From Marinobacter sp. BW6 (GTDB lineage: Bacteria; Pseudomonadota; Gammaproteobacteria; Pseudomonadales; Oleiphilaceae), in contig NZ_VIRN01000037.1 of assembly GCF_008107725.1 (NCBI RefSeq), forward strand, positions 519,770 through 583,769: DNA of 64,000 nt. The letters run 5' to 3'. Positions 10,893 through 20,367 of the stretch are shown here, one piece after another. The position numbers and the translations under genes are program-made. How positions within the stretch are numbered: the stretch's first letter is position 1; every line of letters starts with the position of its first letter. The notes beneath the pieces were generated by a model. That model worked only from the letters and a program-made list of their open reading frames with translations. It made no database searches and had not been told where the DNA came from.

Positions 10893-10922
10893 GATGAAAA
10901 CAGCCGGGCATGCCGGCTGTTC
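10893..10922 (-). terminator. intrinsic terminator/attenuator after tig
   Basis: ACAGCCGG (10900-10907) pairs with CCGGCTGT (10913-10920); read leftwards it is followed by TTTTC. It is 50 bp past the tig stop and upstream of clpP, so it would reduce read-through from tig. Confidence 0.6.
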
Positions 10923-10969
10923 TCTGGGTCGGCCTTCGGGACCGGCCTTTAACCCGATCCCGGGCAAAA

Positions 10970-12274
10970 TCAGCGCTGGGGCTGACCGGCCTGAACGGCC
11001 TCTTCGTACTTGACCTTTTTCTCTTTGACCTTGGCCTGTTCCAGCACATGGTCAACAACGGCGTCTTCCAAAACTGAAGACTCAATCTGGGACTTCTGCT
11101 CCGGGTTGCTGTTGAAGTGCGCAACAACTTCTTCAGGCTGTTCATACGTAGACGCGATTTCCTGGATCTTTTCGTCCACCTTCTCCGGGTCTGCCTTCAG
11201 GTCGTTCTTCTTGACCACTTCCTGGAACAGCAGGCCGGTCTTCACGCGACGCTCAGCCTGCTCCTGGAAAATTTCTTTCGGCAGCTGCTGGAAATCAACC
11301 TGGCCACCGAAACGCTGAACGGCATCCTGGCGCAGGCGATCGATTTCCTGGTCAACCAGAGCAGCAGGAATATCCAGCTCGGTGGTTTCCAGCAGTCCGT
11401 CAACAACGTCGTTCTTGACCTTGTTGGAAACCGCCTGCTTCAGCTCACGCTCCATGTTCTTTTTAACTTCTTCACGGAAGGTCGCTTCGTCTTCGGCATC
11501 GATACCGAATTTCTTGAAGAATTCGGTGTCGAGCTCGGGCAGCTGGGGCTCTTCAACCTTGTGAATCTTGATCTCGAACTTGGCCGGCTTCCCTGCCAGG
11601 TCCTCGTTGTGGTAATCCTCCGGGAAGGTAACCTCAATCTCCATGTCCTCGCCGGCCTTACCACCAACGATTGCCTTCTCGAAGCCAGGAATCATCTGAC
11701 CGGAACCCAGGGTCAAACGGTGCTCTTCAGCGGCTCCGCCCTCAAACTCCTCGCCGTCGATAAAGCCCTTGAAATCAATGGTCAACACGTCCTTGTTCTT
11801 GGACTTGCGCTTGACTTCTTTCATGGTGGCCTGCTGACGACGCAGGTTGTCGATCATGTTGTCGACGTCTTTATCGGTAATGTCGGAGGTCAGCTTTTCA
11901 ACAGAGATCTTGCTCAGATCGCCCAGCTCGATTTCTGGCAGTACCTCGAAGATGGCGACGAATTCGAGATCCTTGCCCTCTTCCATGGTCTTAGGCTCAA
12001 ACTTCGGCCAACCTGCCGGATTGATATCCTGTTCCTGCAGTGCCTTGATGTAGTTGTCGCGCATAACCTCGCCGACAATTTCCTGACGGACGCTGTCACC
12101 GAAACGACGCTTGACCACGCTCATGGGCACCTTACCCGGACGGAAACCGTTAAGGCGCACGGTACGCGCGGTTTCCTGCAGGCGTTTCTGGACCGCCTGG
12201 TCGATTTCTTGGGCGGGCACACCAATCGTCATGCGACGCTCGATGTTGGAGGTCGTTTCAACAGACACTTGCAT
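10970..12274 (-). CDS. tig: trigger factor, ribosome-associated chaperone and prolyl isomerase
   Basis: Binds ribosomal protein L23 at the exit tunnel and shields nascent chains. The 434 residues show the three-part family layout. The ribosome-binding domain carries the signature loop NGFRPGKVPMSVVKRRFG (about residues 41-58). An FKBP-type isomerase domain follows near 160-245 (VLTIDFKGFIDGEEFEGGAA, then MIPGFEKAIVGGKAGED), then a helical C-terminal cradle. It heads the block with clpP, clpX and lon. No convincing promoter was identified in the 311-bp stretch upstream. Confidence 0.97.
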   Translation of the reverse strand: MQVSVETTSNIERRMTIGVPAQEIDQAVQKRLQETARTVRLNGFRPGKVPMSVVKRRFGDSVRQEIVGEVMRDNYIKALQEQDINPAGWPKFEPKTMEEGKDLEFVAIFEVLPEIELGDLSKISVEKLTSDITDKDVDNMIDNLRRQQATMKEVKRKSKNKDVLTIDFKGFIDGEEFEGGAAEEHRLTLGSGQMIPGFEKAIVGGKAGEDMEIEVTFPEDYHNEDLAGKPAKFEIKIHKVEEPQLPELDTEFFKKFGIDAEDEATFREEVKKNMERELKQAVSNKVKNDVVDGLLETTELDIPAALVDQEIDRLRQDAVQRFGGQVDFQQLPKEIFQEQAERRVKTGLLFQEVVKKNDLKADPEKVDEKIQEIASTYEQPEEVVAHFNSNPEQKSQIESSVLEDAVVDHVLEQAKVKEKKVKYEEAVQAGQPQR

Positions 12275-12548
12275 GGAAGATCCTCAAATTACAGGTTCAG
12301 TATGTGAATGAATTTAAAATAAAAGTCCGTTTCCGGGCGAACTCCCGCAAAAGGACCGAAAATTAAAAGGCGGTAGTTTATCACGGTTTGACCCGCCGAG
12401 AGAATCACCAGCTACAGACGGCATCGTTGGATTCTTATCACACCGCTTTATCATCCGAAAAAAGAGATGGGGACTAAAATCAAAAAAGAAAGGGGCGGAA
12501 ACCCTCAATGCCCCAAGGCATGCTCTCGGACCCTTCCATTAGCCACAA
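12275..12548. other. intergenic stretch upstream of tig
   Basis: With the following terminator this forms a 311-bp gap without a gene. I see AT-rich patches (for example 12314-12325 and 12361-12368) and a weak GGGGC/GCCCC inverted repeat near 12493-12514. Neither gives a promoter or RNA I would defend. The tig leader and promoter must lie here. Confidence 0.4.
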
Positions 12549-12581
12549 AAAAACCCTCTCAGGGATACTGAGAGGGTTTTC
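12549..12581 (-). terminator. terminator of the tRNA cluster
   Basis: ACCCTCTCA (12553-12561) pairs with TGAGAGGGT (12569-12577), flanked by A and T runs, immediately downstream of tRNA-Leu. Confidence 0.85.
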
Positions 12582-12585
12582 GTAT

Positions 12586-12670
12586 TGGTACCTCGGGAGG
12601 GACTTGAACCCCCACGCCTTGCGGCAACAGGACCTAAACCTATCGTGTCTACCAATTCCACCACCGAGGC
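12586..12670 (-). tRNA. tRNA-Leu(UAG)
   Basis: The leftward sequence begins GCCTCGG and ends with encoded CCA. The long variable arm (class II, 85 nt) and the anticodon loop TTTAGGT give anticodon UAG, which reads CUA and other CUN leucine codons. It is last in the Pro-Arg-His-Leu cluster. Confidence 0.95.
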
Positions 12671-12808
12671 TTTTAACCGGGATTCTAAACGTCTCGCTGA
12701 ACAGACTCAACATCCAGCTTTACCGATTCCCATGCTTGTTCACGAAATATCGCAGGCTGACGCCGCCCTGAAATTCAACAGAGTCGCGAATCAAAACAAA
12801 GGGGAAAG

Positions 12809-12885
12809 TGGGGTGGACGAAGGGGATCGAACCCTCGACCGCAGGAGTCACAATCCTGAGCTCTACCAACTGAGCTACGTCCACC
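12809..12885 (-). tRNA. tRNA-His(GUG)
   Basis: The anticodon loop TTGTGAC gives GUG. The extra 5' G at position -1 (12885) faces C73, the identity element of histidine tRNAs, and CCA is encoded at 12811-12809. Confidence 0.96.
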
Positions 12886-12970
12886 ACATCAGGACATACC
12901 TTTCGGTATTTTCATAACATCAACTTTGCTGGTTACGGTCGCTCCGGCGCGGACCAAGCCAACGACTTGA

Positions 12971-13047
12971 TGGCGCGCCCGGCAGGACTCGAACCTGCGA
13001 CCACCCGCTTAGAAGGCGGGTGCTCTATCCAGCTGAGCTACGGGCGC
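12971..13047 (-). tRNA. tRNA-Arg(UCU)
   Basis: The acceptor stem GCGCCCG/CGGGCGC and anticodon loop CTTCTAA give anticodon UCU, which reads AGA/AGG. CCA is encoded. It lies 32 bp downstream of tRNA-Pro. Confidence 0.96.
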
Positions 13048-13079
13048 TTGACCGTTCGCCCACCTGAACATTCAGAAAA

Positions 13080-13156
13080 TGGTCGGGGTAGAGAGATTCG
13101 AACTCCCGACATCCTGCTCCCAAAGCAGGCGCGCTACCAGACTGCGCTATACCCCG
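13080..13156 (-). tRNA. tRNA-Pro(UGG)
   Basis: The acceptor stem CGGGGTA/TACCCCG and anticodon loop TTTGGGA give anticodon UGG. CCA is encoded. It is first in the cluster, about 34 nt from the predicted transcription start. Confidence 0.96.
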
Positions 13157-13196
13157 TCTGAACTGAACAACAAGTGCTTCAGCAAAGTTGGCGCGC

Positions 13197-13225
13197 ATAT
13201 TACCGGCGCCGGAGGGTTCCGTCAA
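13197..13225 (-). promoter_or_regulatory. promoter of the tRNA cluster with GC-rich discriminator
   Basis: Read leftwards: TTGACG (13225-13220), 17-bp spacer, TAATAT (13202-13197), then GCGCGCC as discriminator. GC-rich discriminators mark promoters under ppGpp (stringent) control. Confidence 0.85.
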
Positions 13226-13317
13226 CACGGATTTCCAAATTCCCTGAAACAACAGCTTCTTCAGTGACAAAGTACCTTGCCGAAAGTTCCTCCAAGCCCC
13301 GCCAGCTAACCGTCCAA

Positions 13318-13346
13318 TTGGAGTTCCGATGGAAGCATGAGACAAT
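13318..13346 (+). promoter_or_regulatory. candidate folD promoter
   Basis: TTGGAG (13318-13323), 17-bp spacer, GACAAT (13341-13346), placing a start near 13353 and a 37-nt leader before the folD ATG. Confidence 0.4.
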
Positions 13347-13389
13347 GCCCGTCCTTCAATTTACCGATGCCCAACCGACAAGACGAGAC

Positions 13390-14247
13390 ATGACCGCCAA
13401 ACTGATCAACGGAAAAGAAATTGCCGCAGAAGTAAGACAGCAGGTCGCCGCCGGGGTAGAAGCACGCACACAGCAGGGACTGCGCGTTCCCGGACTGGCC
13501 GTGGTGCTGGTCGGCAACGATCCCGCATCCCATGTGTACGTAGGCAACAAACGCAAGGCCTGCGACCAGGCAGGAATCCTCTCACTCTCATACGATCTGC
13601 CGGAAGACACTTCCCAGGAAGCCCTGGAAGCGCTGATCGATGAGCTGAATGAAAACCCCACTGTGGACGGAATACTGGTACAACTACCGCTGCCCGCTCA
13701 TCTGGATGCAGACCCGATTCTGGTCAAGATTCGCCCGGACAAGGACGTTGATGGGTTCCACCCCTACAACATCGGTCGTCTGATGCAGCGCAAACCCACC
13801 CTGCGCCCCTGCACACCGGCCGGTATCATCACCCTGCTGGACAGCATCAAAACCCCTTACAAGGGCCAGCACGCCGTGATCGTGGGCGCGTCTAACATTG
13901 TCGGCCGCCCGATGAGCATGGAACTGCTCTTGAAAGGTGCCACGACAACCGTGTGTCATCGCTTCACACCGGATCTGGAGAAGTTTGTTCGGGAAGCCGA
14001 TATCCTGGTAGCGGCTGTCGGCAAGCCTGGCCTGATCAAGGGAGACTGGGTAAAAACCGGAGCAACCGTGATCGACGTCGGCATCAACCGGATGGAAGAC
14101 GGGAAACTGCACGGCGATGTGGATTTCACTGCCGCTTCTGAACGCGCCGCCTACATCACGCCGGTTCCCGGCGGTGTGGGACCAATGACCATCGCTACCC
14201 TGCTGCAGAATACCCTGTACGCCGCTGACGTGCTGCACAAGGACTGA
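13390..14247 (+). CDS. folD: FolD, bifunctional methylene-THF dehydrogenase / methenyl-THF cyclohydrolase
   Basis: Interconverts 5,10-methylene-, 5,10-methenyl- and 10-formyl-tetrahydrofolate with NADP, supplying one-carbon units for purines and formyl-Met-tRNA. The 285-residue protein starts [19 protein letters not shown]. It carries the catalytic motif [12 protein letters not shown] (active lysine in the YVxxK pattern), [13 protein letters not shown], and the nucleotide-binding [13 protein letters not shown], then ending near [16 protein letters not shown]. The frame is open 72 codons upstream, but that part overlaps tRNA promoter sequence and has no FolD character. Confidence 0.96.
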   Translation: MTAKLINGKEIAAEVRQQVAAGVEARTQQGLRVPGLAVVLVGNDPASHVYVGNKRKACDQAGILSLSYDLPEDTSQEALEALIDELNENPTVDGILVQLPLPAHLDADPILVKIRPDKDVDGFHPYNIGRLMQRKPTLRPCTPAGIITLLDSIKTPYKGQHAVIVGASNIVGRPMSMELLLKGATTTVCHRFTPDLEKFVREADILVAAVGKPGLIKGDWVKTGATVIDVGINRMEDGKLHGDVDFTAASERAAYITPVPGGVGPMTIATLLQNTLYAADVLHKD

Positions 14248-14257
14248 ATTCGACTTC

Positions 14258-14287
14258 TGTTGGATTACGGCTTCGCCTAATCCAACA
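14258..14287. repeat. REP-like palindrome downstream of folD
   Basis: TGTTGGATTA (14258-14267) and TAATCCAACA (14278-14287) form a perfect 10-bp inverted repeat around CGGCTTCGCC. The shape and the TTGGATTA/TAATCCAA arms resemble short repetitive extragenic palindromes of many proteobacteria. I see no second copy in this window, so the repeat status is inferred. Confidence 0.5.
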
Positions 14288-14293
14288 AGCCAC

Positions 14294-14321
14294 AAAAAAC
14301 CCCGCCGAAGCGGGGTTTTTT
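14294..14321. terminator. bidirectional terminator between folD and glcB
   Basis: AAAAACCCCG (14295-14304) pairs with CGGGGTTTTT (14311-14320) around CCGAAG. It serves the convergent folD and glcB. Confidence 0.85.
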
Positions 14322-14332
14322 ATGCGCAGCGC

Positions 14333-16513
14333 TTACTGCCCGTACTTGGCTTTCGCCTTCAGACGGTAGGCGTGCAGCAGCGGCTCGGTGTAGCCGTTCG
14401 GCTGCTCGCGACCCTTGAGAACCAGATCCAGCGCTGCCTGGAAGGCGACGCTGTCATCGAAATTCCCGGCCATCGGGCGGTAGGCCGAATCACCAGCGTT
14501 CTGCTTGTCGACCACCGCAGCCATGCGCTTCATGGTTTCCATGATCTGCTCTTCCGAGCAGATACCATGATGCAGCCAGTTCGCTAGTAGCTGGGAGGCG
14601 ATGCGCAGAGTCGCGCGGTCTTCCATCAGACCCACATCGTTGATGTCGGGCACCTTGGAACAGCCAACACCCTGGTCGATCCAGCGAACAACGTAACCGA
14701 GGATACCCTGGGCGTTGTTGTCCAGCTCCTGCTGGATGTCTTCAGCGCTCAAGGAAGCCGGATCGTCCATGACCGGTACCGTCAGGATGTCCTCCAGGGC
14801 TGCGCGGGTGCGGCTTTCCAGCTGCTTCTGGACATCAGCCACACTTACCTGGTGGTAATGCGTGGCGTGCAGTGTGGCCGCTGTGGGAGACGGAACCCAC
14901 GCGGTGTTGGCGCCGGCCTTCGGATGGCCGATTTTCGCTTCCAGCATGCCGGCCATCAGATCAGGCATGGCCCACATGCCCTTACCGATCTGGGCAACGC
15001 CACGGAAACCGGTTTCCAGGCCAATGTCCACGTTCCACTGCTCGTAGGCATTGATCCAGGTCGCCTGCTTCATCGCACCCTTGCGGATGAACGGACCCAG
15101 CTCCATCGAGGTGTGGATCTCATCACCGGTGCGATCCAGGAAGCCGGTGTTGATAAACACAGCGCGCTCTTTGGCGGCGTGAATGCAGGACTTCAGGTTA
15201 ACCGTGGTGCGGCGCTCCTCGTCCATGATGCCGACTTTCAGAGTGAAGCGCGGCATGCCAAGGGCATCTTCAACACGGCCGAAGAATTCGTTGGTGAAAG
15301 CAACCTCTTCCGGGCCGTGCATCTTCGGCTTCACGATGTACATGGAGCCTTTGGTGCTGTTCTGGAAGTTGCCACTGCCCTTCATGTCGTGAATGGCAAT
15401 CAGCGAAGTGATCAGACCATCCATCAGACCTTCCGGAACTTCATTGCCGTCTTTCAGCAGGATAGCCGGATTGGTCATCAGGTGCCCGACGTTACGGATG
15501 AACATCAGGCTGCGCCCCTTCAGGCTGAGCTCGCTGCCGTCTGCCGCGGTGTAGGTGCGGTCAGCGTTCATCTTGCGGGTCAGCTGCTCGCCACCCTTTT
15601 CGAAGGTTTCCTGCAGGTCGCCCTTCATCAGGCCCAGCCAGTTACGGTAAGCCAGCGCCTTGTCGTCGGCGTCTACGGCGGCTACCGAATCTTCGCAGTC
15701 CATGATGGTGGTCAGCGCAGACTCCATCAGTACGTCTTTGACGTTGGCGCCGTCGTCTTTGCCAATCGGGTGACTGGCGTCAATCTGGATCTCGAAGTGC
15801 ATGCCGTTCTTGACCAGCAGCACGCCGGTAGGCGCATCCGCGGCACCGGTGTAGCCAACAAAGCCGGCCTCGTCTTTCAGGCCAGTGGACTCGCCGTTCT
15901 GCAATTTGACGACCAGCTTGCCACCTTCAACCACATATTTGGCGGCGTCTTTGTGACTGCCAGACGCCAGCGGCGCTGAGCTGTCGAGGAGATTGCGGGC
16001 CCACTCGATGACCTTGGCACCGCGCACCGGGTTATAACCACGCCCTTTATCAGCGCCGTTTTCCTCTGAAATGGCATCGGTACCGTACAGGGCATCGTAC
16101 AGGCTACCCCAGCGCGCGTTCGCCGCATTGAGGGCAAAGCGGGCATTCATGATCGGAACCACAAGCTGCGGGCCGGCCATGGTTGCCACTTCCGGATCGA
16201 CATTCGAGGTGGAGATCTTGAACTCGGAAGGCTCGTCAACGAGGTAACCGATGTCTTTCAGGAAAGACTTGTACTCGGCCATATCGAGCTTCTGGCCCTT
16301 ATGGTCCCGATTCCAGCTATCCATTTTTTCCTGGATAACATCACGCTTGGCCAGCAGCTCACGGTTGCGTGGCGCCAGCTCGTTCACGATCTTGTCAAAT
16401 TCTGCCCAGAATTTATCGGCATCGATTCCGGTGCCCGGGATCGCTTCGTTGTTCACGAAATCATACAGATTCTTTGCGACCTGAATGCCGCCGACTTGTA
16501 CGCGTTCTGTCAT
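14333..16513 (-). CDS. glcB: malate synthase G
   Basis: Condenses glyoxylate with acetyl-CoA to malate, closing the glyoxylate shunt during growth on acetate, fatty acids or glycolate. The 726-residue protein begins [20 protein letters not shown] and contains family motifs [55 protein letters not shown] and [19 protein letters not shown]. The ATG at 16513 gives the standard start; an in-frame ATG at 16570 falls next to a leader hairpin and adds 19 unconserved residues. Two palindromes upstream suggest tight control. Confidence 0.96.
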   Translation of the reverse strand: MTERVQVGGIQVAKNLYDFVNNEAIPGTGIDADKFWAEFDKIVNELAPRNRELLAKRDVIQEKMDSWNRDHKGQKLDMAEYKSFLKDIGYLVDEPSEFKISTSNVDPEVATMAGPQLVVPIMNARFALNAANARWGSLYDALYGTDAISEENGADKGRGYNPVRGAKVIEWARNLLDSSAPLASGSHKDAAKYVVEGGKLVVKLQNGESTGLKDEAGFVGYTGAADAPTGVLLVKNGMHFEIQIDASHPIGKDDGANVKDVLMESALTTIMDCEDSVAAVDADDKALAYRNWLGLMKGDLQETFEKGGEQLTRKMNADRTYTAADGSELSLKGRSLMFIRNVGHLMTNPAILLKDGNEVPEGLMDGLITSLIAIHDMKGSGNFQNSTKGSMYIVKPKMHGPEEVAFTNEFFGRVEDALGMPRFTLKVGIMDEERRTTVNLKSCIHAAKERAVFINTGFLDRTGDEIHTSMELGPFIRKGAMKQATWINAYEQWNVDIGLETGFRGVAQIGKGMWAMPDLMAGMLEAKIGHPKAGANTAWVPSPTAATLHATHYHQVSVADVQKQLESRTRAALEDILTVPVMDDPASLSAEDIQQELDNNAQGILGYVVRWIDQGVGCSKVPDINDVGLMEDRATLRIASQLLANWLHHGICSEEQIMETMKRMAAVVDKQNAGDSAYRPMAGNFDDSVAFQAALDLVLKGREQPNGYTEPLLHAYRLKAKAKYGQ

Positions 16514-16547
16514 CGTTGTCTGCCTCAGTGGGTTACGTTTCCCGACT

Positions 16548-16567
16548 CCCCCTTCATCTTGAGGGGG
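16548..16567 (-). promoter_or_regulatory. GC-rich hairpin in glcB leader
   Basis: CCCCCT (16548-16553) pairs with AGGGGG (16562-16567) in the predicted glcB leader, between the -10 element and the ATG. It could affect translation or mRNA stability; function unknown. Confidence 0.45.
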
Positions 16568-16588
16568 CATTCTAATTTGAGCGCCGCA

Positions 16589-16610
16589 TTGTAAGGGAAA
16601 ATCCTTACAA
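16589..16610. promoter_or_regulatory. palindrome overlapping the glcB promoter
   Basis: TTGTAAGG (16589-16596) and CCTTACAA (16603-16610) form a perfect 8-bp inverted repeat with a 6-bp centre. Read leftwards, its proximal arm contains TACAAT (16593-16588), a good -10 element for glcB, so a bound protein would block the promoter. The outer TGTAA/TTACA resembles RpiR-family sites but the inner bases differ. Confidence 0.55.
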
Positions 16611-16632
16611 GATCATTCCTGCACGCGCAAAA

Positions 16633-16645
16633 CTGGTCTGACCAA
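16633..16645. promoter_or_regulatory. candidate FadR/GntR-family operator upstream of glcB
   Basis: Read leftwards, TTGGTCAGACCAG matches the TTGGTNNNACCAA pattern of GntR-FadR-type regulators (PdhR, LldR, probably GlcC) with one mismatch. It lies about 40 bp upstream of the predicted -10 of glcB. Which regulator binds cannot be told, as none is encoded nearby. Confidence 0.5.
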
Positions 16646-16663
16646 CCAGCAGCTCCCGGAAAT

Positions 16664-18052
16664 TCAGGCTTTACGCCAGGTTGTCCCCTCTCGGGAATCG
16701 TCCAGAATGATACCTTTTTCGAGGAGCTCGTCGCGGACTCGGTCGGCCTCGGCAAAATTCTTCGCCTTGCGGGCATCAGCCCGGGCCTGGATCAGCGCTT
16801 CAATGTCTTCGGCGCTGAGCTCACCACCCGTGTCCGCCTGGAAGAACGCCTCGGGGTCCTGCTGCAGCAGACCCAGAACAGCACCGAGCCTCACCAGAAT
16901 CGCCGCAGCTTGCTTGGCGTCGTCTTCACGACCATCGCGGCGATGCTGATTGATCTCATTGGCAACAGCGTGCAGGACTGCAATGGCCCCAGCGGTGTTG
17001 AAGTCATCATCCATTGCCTCGGCAAATCGCTCGTCATGCCCGGATTCCGGCACATCGCCGGCCTTGGCAGGCACTATTCCCCTCAGGGCATGATACAGCC
17101 GGGTCAGTGTGCGGCCAGCCTCGGCCAGATTTTCTTCGGAGTAGTCCACCTGACTCCGGTAGTGGCTGGAAACCAGGAAGTAACGGACCACTTCCGCCGG
17201 GTACTTTTCCATGATTTCACGGATCGTGAAGAAATTGCCCAGGGATTTGGACATTTTCTCCTTGTTTACCCGGATGGCACCCGCATGCATCCAGGTGTTC
17301 ACGAAGGTGTGGCCGGTTGCACATTCGGACTGAGCGATCTCGTTCTCATGATGCGGGAACAACAGATCCGGACCACCACCGTGGATATCAAAGGTGTCGC
17401 CCAGACAGCAGGTGGACATGGCCGAACACTCGATATGCCAGCCGGGACGCCCATCGCCCCAGGGCGAGGGCCAGCTAACCTCCCCTGCCTTTGCCGCTTT
17501 CCACAATGCGAAATCCGCCGGGCTCCGTTTGGCTTCCTGAACATCCACCCTCGCGCCCGCCAGCAGATCCTCCAGCTTTTTCTTGCTGAGTTTGCCGTAG
17601 TCGTCGAAGGAATCAACGGCAAAATAGACATCGCCGTTATCTGCCGCATAGGCGTGGCCGCTGGCAATCAGCTTGTGGATCATCGCGATGATTTCGTCGA
17701 TATACGCCGTCGCCCGGGGCTCTTCATCCGGCGACAACACACCAAGACGGGCTTCGTCCTCGTGCATCGCCTTGATCATCCGGTCGGTGAGCTCGTTATA
17801 AGGCTCACCGTTTTCATCCGCACGACGCAGGATCTTGTCGTCTATGTCCGTGATATTGCGAACGTAGTTCACTTCGTAACCACGATGGCGCAGGTAACGG
17901 GTGATCACATCAAAGGCGACCAATACCCGGGCATGCCCAAGGTGGCAAAAGTCGTAAACTGTCATACCGCAGACATACATCCGGACCTTGCCCGGCTCAA
18001 TCGGCCGAAACTCTTCCTTCTGCTGGGTAAGCGTGTTGTAAATGCGGATCAC
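16664..18052 (-). CDS. cysS: cysteinyl-tRNA synthetase
   Basis: Charges tRNA-Cys with cysteine; class I synthetase. The 462 residues include the zinc ligand Cys28 in [11 protein letters not shown], the HIGH-type signature HLGH at residues 37-40, a second zinc site in WHIECSAM and [10 protein letters not shown], and KMSKSLGN for ATP binding. The C-terminal DALR region contains [10 protein letters not shown]. Its ATG overlaps the glnS stop (ATGA), so the two are one transcription unit with glnS first. Confidence 0.97.
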   Translation of the reverse strand: MIRIYNTLTQQKEEFRPIEPGKVRMYVCGMTVYDFCHLGHARVLVAFDVITRYLRHRGYEVNYVRNITDIDDKILRRADENGEPYNELTDRMIKAMHEDEARLGVLSPDEEPRATAYIDEIIAMIHKLIASGHAYAADNGDVYFAVDSFDDYGKLSKKKLEDLLAGARVDVQEAKRSPADFALWKAAKAGEVSWPSPWGDGRPGWHIECSAMSTCCLGDTFDIHGGGPDLLFPHHENEIAQSECATGHTFVNTWMHAGAIRVNKEKMSKSLGNFFTIREIMEKYPAEVVRYFLVSSHYRSQVDYSEENLAEAGRTLTRLYHALRGIVPAKAGDVPESGHDERFAEAMDDDFNTAGAIAVLHAVANEINQHRRDGREDDAKQAAAILVRLGAVLGLLQQDPEAFFQADTGGELSAEDIEALIQARADARKAKNFAEADRVRDELLEKGIILDDSREGTTWRKA

Positions 18053-19728
18053 TTGCCCCCCTTACCCCAGGAATCCCTGAGCGTTACTGTGCGGTTGAAT
18101 ACCGGGCGGCCAGCGGCCTCGGTATGAGCCGGATCACAGAAGAAGTAGCCTTCCCTCTCGAACTGATAGGGAAGATCCGTACGGGGGGACGCCAAGCTCT
18201 TTTCGACCCGCGCACCTTTCAGAACCACCAGCGATTCCGGGTTCAGGTGATCCATCAGATCACCGTCCTTGTCACTGTCCGGCGACTCGTGGTTGAACAG
18301 GCGGTCGTAAAGATTAATGTCCGCCTCCACGCTATCGGTGGCCGAAACCCAGTGAATCACGCCATTGGGCTTGTAGCCTTCGGGATTGACGCCCAAAGTC
18401 TTGGGATCATACTCGCACTTGAGCTCGACGATCTCACCGCTATCATCCCGGACCACTTCCCGGCAGGTCATGACATAGCCACCACGCAGGCGTACCGCCT
18501 GATCCGGCGCCAGCCGCTTCCATTTGCGCGGCGGCTCCACTTCAAAATCGTCCCGATCGATGTACAGAGTCTGGGTCCAGGGTACTTCCCGCTCACCCAT
18601 ATCCGGATTTTGCGGATGCACTGGCAAGCTGAGCGTTTCGCTTTGGTCCGCCGGGTAATTGGTCAGCGTGACTTTCAGCGGGCGCATCACACACATGGCC
18701 CGCGGCGCGCGGGTGTTGAGATCTTCCCGAATGGCGTGCTCCAGCATGCCCACATCCACAGTCCCGCCGGCCTTGTTCACGCCAATCATGTCGCAGAAGG
18801 TGCGGATCGATTCCGGCGTGTAGCCGCGCCGGCGCATGCCGGAAATGGTCGGCATCCGCGGATCGTTCCAGCCATCAACCACACCCTCGTCCACCAGTCG
18901 CTTGAGCTTACGCTTCGAGGTGATGGTGTAGTTCAGGTTCAGCCGGGCAAACTCGATCTGGCGCGGATGGCACGGACCGGAGATGTTATCCAGCACCCAG
19001 TCATACAGCGGCCGGTGATCCTCGAACTCCAGCGTGCACAAGGAATGGGTTATTCCCTCCATGGCGTCTGAAATCGGATGAGTGAAGTCGTACATCGGGT
19101 AGATGCACCACTTGTTGCCGGTCTGGTGGTGTTCTGCATAACGGATGCGATAGAGAATCGGATCCCGCATATTGATGTTCGGCGAGGCCATATCGATCTT
19201 GGCCCGCAGCACCAGCTCACCATTCTGATACTTGCCGTCCCTCATATCACGGAACAGCTGCAGGCTCTCCTCGACCGGCCGGTCCCGATAGGGGCTGTTT
19301 CTGCCGGGCTCTTTCAGGCTGCCGCGGTATTCGGCCATTTCATCGGCCGTCAGGGCGCAGACGTAGGCCTTGTCCCGGGTAATCAGCTCCTCGGCAAATT
19401 CGTACAGGGCATCAAAATAATCTGATGCGTAGCGCACGTCCCCGGCCCACTCGTAACCGAGCCATTCCACATCCTGCTTGATGGCATCGATGTATTCCTG
19501 GTTTTCCTTTTCCGGGTTGGTGTCGTCAAACCGAAGGTTACAGTCGCCGGAAAAGGTTTCGGCGATGCCAAAGTTCAGGCAGATCGATTTGGCATGACCA
19601 ATATGCAGGTAGCCGTTGGGCTCCGGCGGGAATCGGGTTACCACCTTGCCGGTATGCTCTCCGTTGGCGATGGCGTCTTCGATCAGGCTCTGGATAAAGT
19701 TGTGGGCTTTCTTCGACTCGGCGCTCAT
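18049..19728 (-). CDS. glnS: glutaminyl-tRNA synthetase
   Basis: Charges tRNA-Gln directly; typical of gammaproteobacteria. From the ATG at 19728 the protein is 559 residues (E. coli 554) and begins [20 protein letters not shown]. It has the class I signature [15 protein letters not shown] and the KMSKS-equivalent [11 protein letters not shown]. The frame stays open a further 193 codons upstream, but that portion is the shadow of divergent ppiB and should not be included. A TATAAT at 19773-19768 is the likely -10 element. Confidence 0.97.
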   Translation of the reverse strand: MSAESKKAHNFIQSLIEDAIANGEHTGKVVTRFPPEPNGYLHIGHAKSICLNFGIAETFSGDCNLRFDDTNPEKENQEYIDAIKQDVEWLGYEWAGDVRYASDYFDALYEFAEELITRDKAYVCALTADEMAEYRGSLKEPGRNSPYRDRPVEESLQLFRDMRDGKYQNGELVLRAKIDMASPNINMRDPILYRIRYAEHHQTGNKWCIYPMYDFTHPISDAMEGITHSLCTLEFEDHRPLYDWVLDNISGPCHPRQIEFARLNLNYTITSKRKLKRLVDEGVVDGWNDPRMPTISGMRRRGYTPESIRTFCDMIGVNKAGGTVDVGMLEHAIREDLNTRAPRAMCVMRPLKVTLTNYPADQSETLSLPVHPQNPDMGEREVPWTQTLYIDRDDFEVEPPRKWKRLAPDQAVRLRGGYVMTCREVVRDDSGEIVELKCEYDPKTLGVNPEGYKPNGVIHWVSATDSVEADINLYDRLFNHESPDSDKDGDLMDHLNPESLVVLKGARVEKSLASPRTDLPYQFEREGYFFCDPAHTEAAGRPVFNRTVTLRDSWGKGGK

Positions 19729-19767
19729 ACAATCTCTGTTAAAAGGGGAGTGAATCTTAAACCGCGT

Positions 19768-19773
19768 ATTATA
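19768..19773 (-). promoter_or_regulatory. -10 element of the glnS-cysS operon
   Basis: A perfect TATAAT read leftwards, 40 bp from the glnS ATG, with no clear -35 at standard spacing. Confidence 0.45.
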
Positions 19774-19866
19774 CTCACAAATCCTTGCCGGACTCATGCA
19801 TAGCGGGAAAGTCTTGAGTACAATGGGGCCTGTAACGTACCTAACATTTCTGAACAGGAAAACCTG

Positions 19867-20367
19867 ATGATTCTGCTGACAACCAACTACGGTGACATCA
19901 AGCTGGAACTGGACTACGACAAGGCACCGGAAACCGCGAAAAACTTTGAACAGTACGTTCGCGACGGTTTTTACGATGGCCTCATTTTTCACCGTGTGAT
20001 CAGCAATTTCATGGTTCAGGGCGGCGGGTTCGAGCCAGGCATGACACCGCGCAAAACCCGGGATTCCATCCAGAACGAAGCCGATAACGGTCTGAGCAAC
20101 ATGCAGGGGACAATTGCCATGGCGCGCACCATGGACCCGCATTCTGCTACCGCGCAGTTCTTTATCAACGTTGAAAACAACGGCTTCCTGGACCACACCG
20201 CCAAGAACGCGGAAGGCTGGGGTTACTGCGTGTTCGGCAAAGTGGTAGAGGGCATGGACACAGTCAACGCGATCCGAGCAGTGCGCACCACCATGCGCGG
20301 AGGCCATCAGGATGTGCCTGCCGATGACGTGGTCATCGAGAAGGCCGAGGTTCTGGAGGACGCGTGA
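19867..20367 (+). CDS. ppiB: cytosolic cyclophilin-type peptidyl-prolyl isomerase B
   Basis: Accelerates cis-trans isomerisation of prolyl bonds. The 166-residue protein has no signal peptide, so it is the cytosolic form. Cyclophilin active-site motifs are present: [19 protein letters not shown] (catalytic Arg) and [19 protein letters not shown]. It is divergent from glnS. A TACAAT at 19819-19824 may be its -10. The stop overlaps the GTG start of lpxH, so the two are translationally coupled. Confidence 0.95.
   Translation: MILLTTNYGDIKLELDYDKAPETAKNFEQYVRDGFYDGLIFHRVISNFMVQGGGFEPGMTPRKTRDSIQNEADNGLSNMQGTIAMARTMDPHSATAQFFINVENNGFLDHTAKNAEGWGYCVFGKVVEGMDTVNAIRAVRTTMRGGHQDVPADDVVIEKAEVLEDA

Noticed and set aside
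12480..12520. Small RNA or terminator around the GGGGC/GCCCC repeat
   Set aside because: The stem is only five base pairs with a 13-nt loop and no T-run; not enough to call.
16514..16570. Earlier ATG for glcB at 16570
   Set aside because: The added 19 residues are not family-like, and the ATG sits beside a hairpin in the leader.
19729..20307. N-terminal extension of glnS by 193 codons
   Set aside because: It overlaps all of divergent ppiB; the start at 19728 matches the family and follows a TATAAT.
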